Below, piece after piece: positions 62,891 to 64,000 of a stretch of DNA of 64,000 nt; the first letter of the stretch is position 1, and each line of letters begins with the position of its first letter. The stretch comes from QNYZ01 sp964577615 (lineage in GTDB: Bacteria; Desulfobacterota; Desulfobacteria; Desulfobacterales; QNYZ01). The DNA is taken from the NCBI GenBank assembly GCA_964577615.1, contig CAZNZW010000006.1, positions 8,661-72,660 on the forward strand, written 5' to 3'. A program made the translations under genes and the position numbers. Under the pieces are notes generated by a model. The model ran no database searches. It had not been told where the DNA came from and saw only the letters and a program-made list of their open reading frames with translations.

Positions 62891-63211
62891 GGGTATCTCT
62901 TCCTTTTCCGTAAAAATTTATGTTGAGGCAGCCATTACCAAATGGCGGGTACCAAGTCAAATAAAAGCCCGGCGCCAGGGCATCGACGCGCCAAGGCTTA
63001 CTGACACATGGGGCTGCCCATGTGACGGGAGACGACGGCAGGCCCGGACGGCGGCGCCGGCGCCCCTTGACAGAAGGCGTATGGATAGGGCAGAAATAAA
63101 GATCAGAACACATTCCCGAAAACATGTGAATTGCAGCCGCTGATTTTCCATTGCCCGGATTCTCAGCTTCAATCGACTGAAAAATGTTAATACGCAAAAA
63201 AGGAGGCAGCC
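62891..63211. promoter_or_regulatory. Divergent intergenic region between ndk and upp
   Basis: 321 bp with no convincing ORF. It contains a perfect 8-bp hairpin CACATGGG-GCTG-CCCATGTG (63005-63024) and a TTGACA at 63067-63072 that lacks a good -10 at normal spacing. Promoters for both genes are presumably here. Confidence 0.4.
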
Positions 63212-63838
63212 GTGCCGGTGACTGTTGTGGACCATCCCTTAATAAAGCACAAACTCGGCCTGATGCGGGAAAAAGATGTATCGGTAAAGGACTTCAGAGA
63301 TCTGGCTTCCGAACTGGCCAGCCTGTTGACCTATGAGGCCACCAAGGATCTGGAAACCGAAACCCGGACGATCGACGGCTGGGCCGGTGTGGTGGAAGTT
63401 GAACGGATCAAGGGGAAGAAGATTACCGTTGTACCGATTCTCCGGGCCGGCCTGGGCATGATGGGGGGCGTCCTCGAGTTGATCCCGTCGGCCAAGGTCA
63501 GCGTTGTCGGTCTTTACCGGAATGAAGAGACGCTGGAACCGGTCCGGTATTATGTCAAGATGACCAGCCAGATGGAAGAACGGATCGCCTTGATTCTGGA
63601 TCCCATGCTGGCCACCGGTGGTACCCTGACGGCCACGATCGAACTGATCAAGGAATCGGGCTGCCGGAAAATAAAGGGAATTTTTGTGGTTGCCGCGCCA
63701 GAAGGGATTGCGCGCGTGGAAGAAGCCCATCCCGATGTTGAGATTTACGTGGCGGCCATCGACAGCCAGTTAAACGATATCGGCTATATTCTGCCCGGGC
63801 TGGGAGATGCCGGGGATAAAATTTTCGGGACCAAATAA
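63212..63838 (+). CDS. upp: Uracil phosphoribosyltransferase
   Basis: 208 aa from a GTG start (AAGGAGGC upstream). HPLIKHKLGLMREKDVSVKDF, VPILRAGLGMMGGV and the PRPP loop ILDPMLATGGT, then HPDVEIYVAAID. Pyrimidine salvage enzyme. Confidence 0.97.
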   Translation: MPVTVVDHPLIKHKLGLMREKDVSVKDFRDLASELASLLTYEATKDLETETRTIDGWAGVVEVERIKGKKITVVPILRAGLGMMGGVLELIPSAKVSVVGLYRNEETLEPVRYYVKMTSQMEERIALILDPMLATGGTLTATIELIKESGCRKIKGIFVVAAPEGIARVEEAHPDVEIYVAAIDSQLNDIGYILPGLGDAGDKIFGTK

Positions 63839-63840
63839 AC

Positions 63841-63924
63841 CGGCAGGCCCGGCCCGGCGCTCATCCGGTGGATATCTGGCAGCGGAGAATACGGATGATA
63901 TGCGGGCCGCCGGGACCTGCCGTT
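63841..63924. repeat. Imperfect inverted repeat after upp
   Basis: CGGCAGGCCCGGC near 63841 is matched, with a one-base indel, by GCCGGGACCTGCCG near 63911-63924. It lies between upp and the minus-strand gene at the window end and may form a terminator-like structure for convergent transcripts. Confidence 0.35.
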
Positions 63925-63928
63925 GGCG

Positions 63929-64000
63929 TCAGGGGGCGCTGCGGGTTTTCCGCAGCAGATAATCGTACACGGCGATCGTTTTCCGGCGGGTCGTTTCCAG
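63929..64000 (-). CDS. C-terminal tail of a minus-strand gene running off the window
   Basis: From base 64000 leftward an open frame reads LETTRRKTIAVYDYLLRKTR then SAP and TGA (63931-63929). The composition is plausible as a protein end, but 23 residues are too few to identify it. Confidence 0.4.
   Translation of the reverse strand: METTRRKTIAVYDYLLRKTRSAP

Noticed and set aside
1..64000. CRISPR arrays, prophage, insertion sequences or integrases
   Set aside because: No regular spaced repeats, transposase or phage-type genes were seen on either strand.

Overview
This 64 kb window is a GC-rich bacterial chromosome segment with dense, mostly co-directional operons. It is probably from an anaerobic Desulfobacterota (a sulfate-reducer-like deltaproteobacterium), possibly a metagenome-assembled genome. 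That reading is an inference from four things: a class III tetrahaem cytochrome c3 (17370-17843); an RnfB fused to an NAD(P)H/FAD oxidoreductase (13557-15710); a shikimate pathway entered through the archaeal-type enzymes AroA' and AroB' (31333-33172); and an apparent selenocysteine codon in a DUF1573 protein (21839-22735). Four 100-N gaps occur (17195, 23333, 33340, 58071). Two are flanked by exact 55-bp duplicates and look like unmerged contig overlaps, not missing sequence.

Layout. 1-1977: end of an OmpR-type response regulator and its histidine kinase. 2271-2614: wreck of a P1 (DmpA-like) peptidase gene. 2664-9421: Dpp/Opp-type peptide ABC transporter with an M20 peptidase inside the operon, then panE and panB. 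11480-13366: saccharopine-dehydrogenase-like gene divergent from an Lrp/AsnC regulator. 13557-17843: RnfB fusion, RseC, alpha/beta hydrolase, cytochrome c3. 17989-23332: CBS-domain membrane protein, priA, the DUF1573 candidate selenoprotein, a HAD phosphatase. 23433-26017 (minus): TPR protein, AI-2E-type permease, GntR/FCD regulator. 26288-31071: ornithine aminotransferase, P-loop GTPase, carbamate kinase, mannose-6-phosphate isomerase.

31080-38701 is an aromatic biosynthesis operon (AroA', AroB', aroE, aroA, aroK, aroC, tyrA, then an epimerase). It is preceded by a 27-residue leader peptide with nine consecutive Phe/Tyr/Trp codons, mutually exclusive RNA pairings and an intrinsic terminator: a textbook-style ribosome-mediated attenuator. 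39605-50165 is a methylamine/betaine region: class III aminotransferase, DeoR regulator, dimethylglycine/sarcosine dehydrogenase-like FAD protein with a GcvT domain, ProX-ProW-ProV betaine transporter, a choline-kinase-like phosphotransferase and an MttB-family methyltransferase without pyrrolysine. 50391-64000 is mostly housekeeping: cupin, PlsC, tRNA-Phe, rsmE, an ELTDV-repeat protein, valS, a rhomboid protease fused to a DnaJ C-terminal-like domain, DUF2156, GNAT, a diguanylate cyclase response regulator, lepA, trmJ-like, ndk and upp.

The two strongest discoveries are the Phe/Tyr/Trp attenuator at 31137-31275 and the in-frame TGA, at the conserved Cys of the CGCT motif of DUF1573, followed by a SECIS-like hairpin (22139-22170). 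All functional calls rest on reading the sequence and on remembered family motifs; no database search was run.
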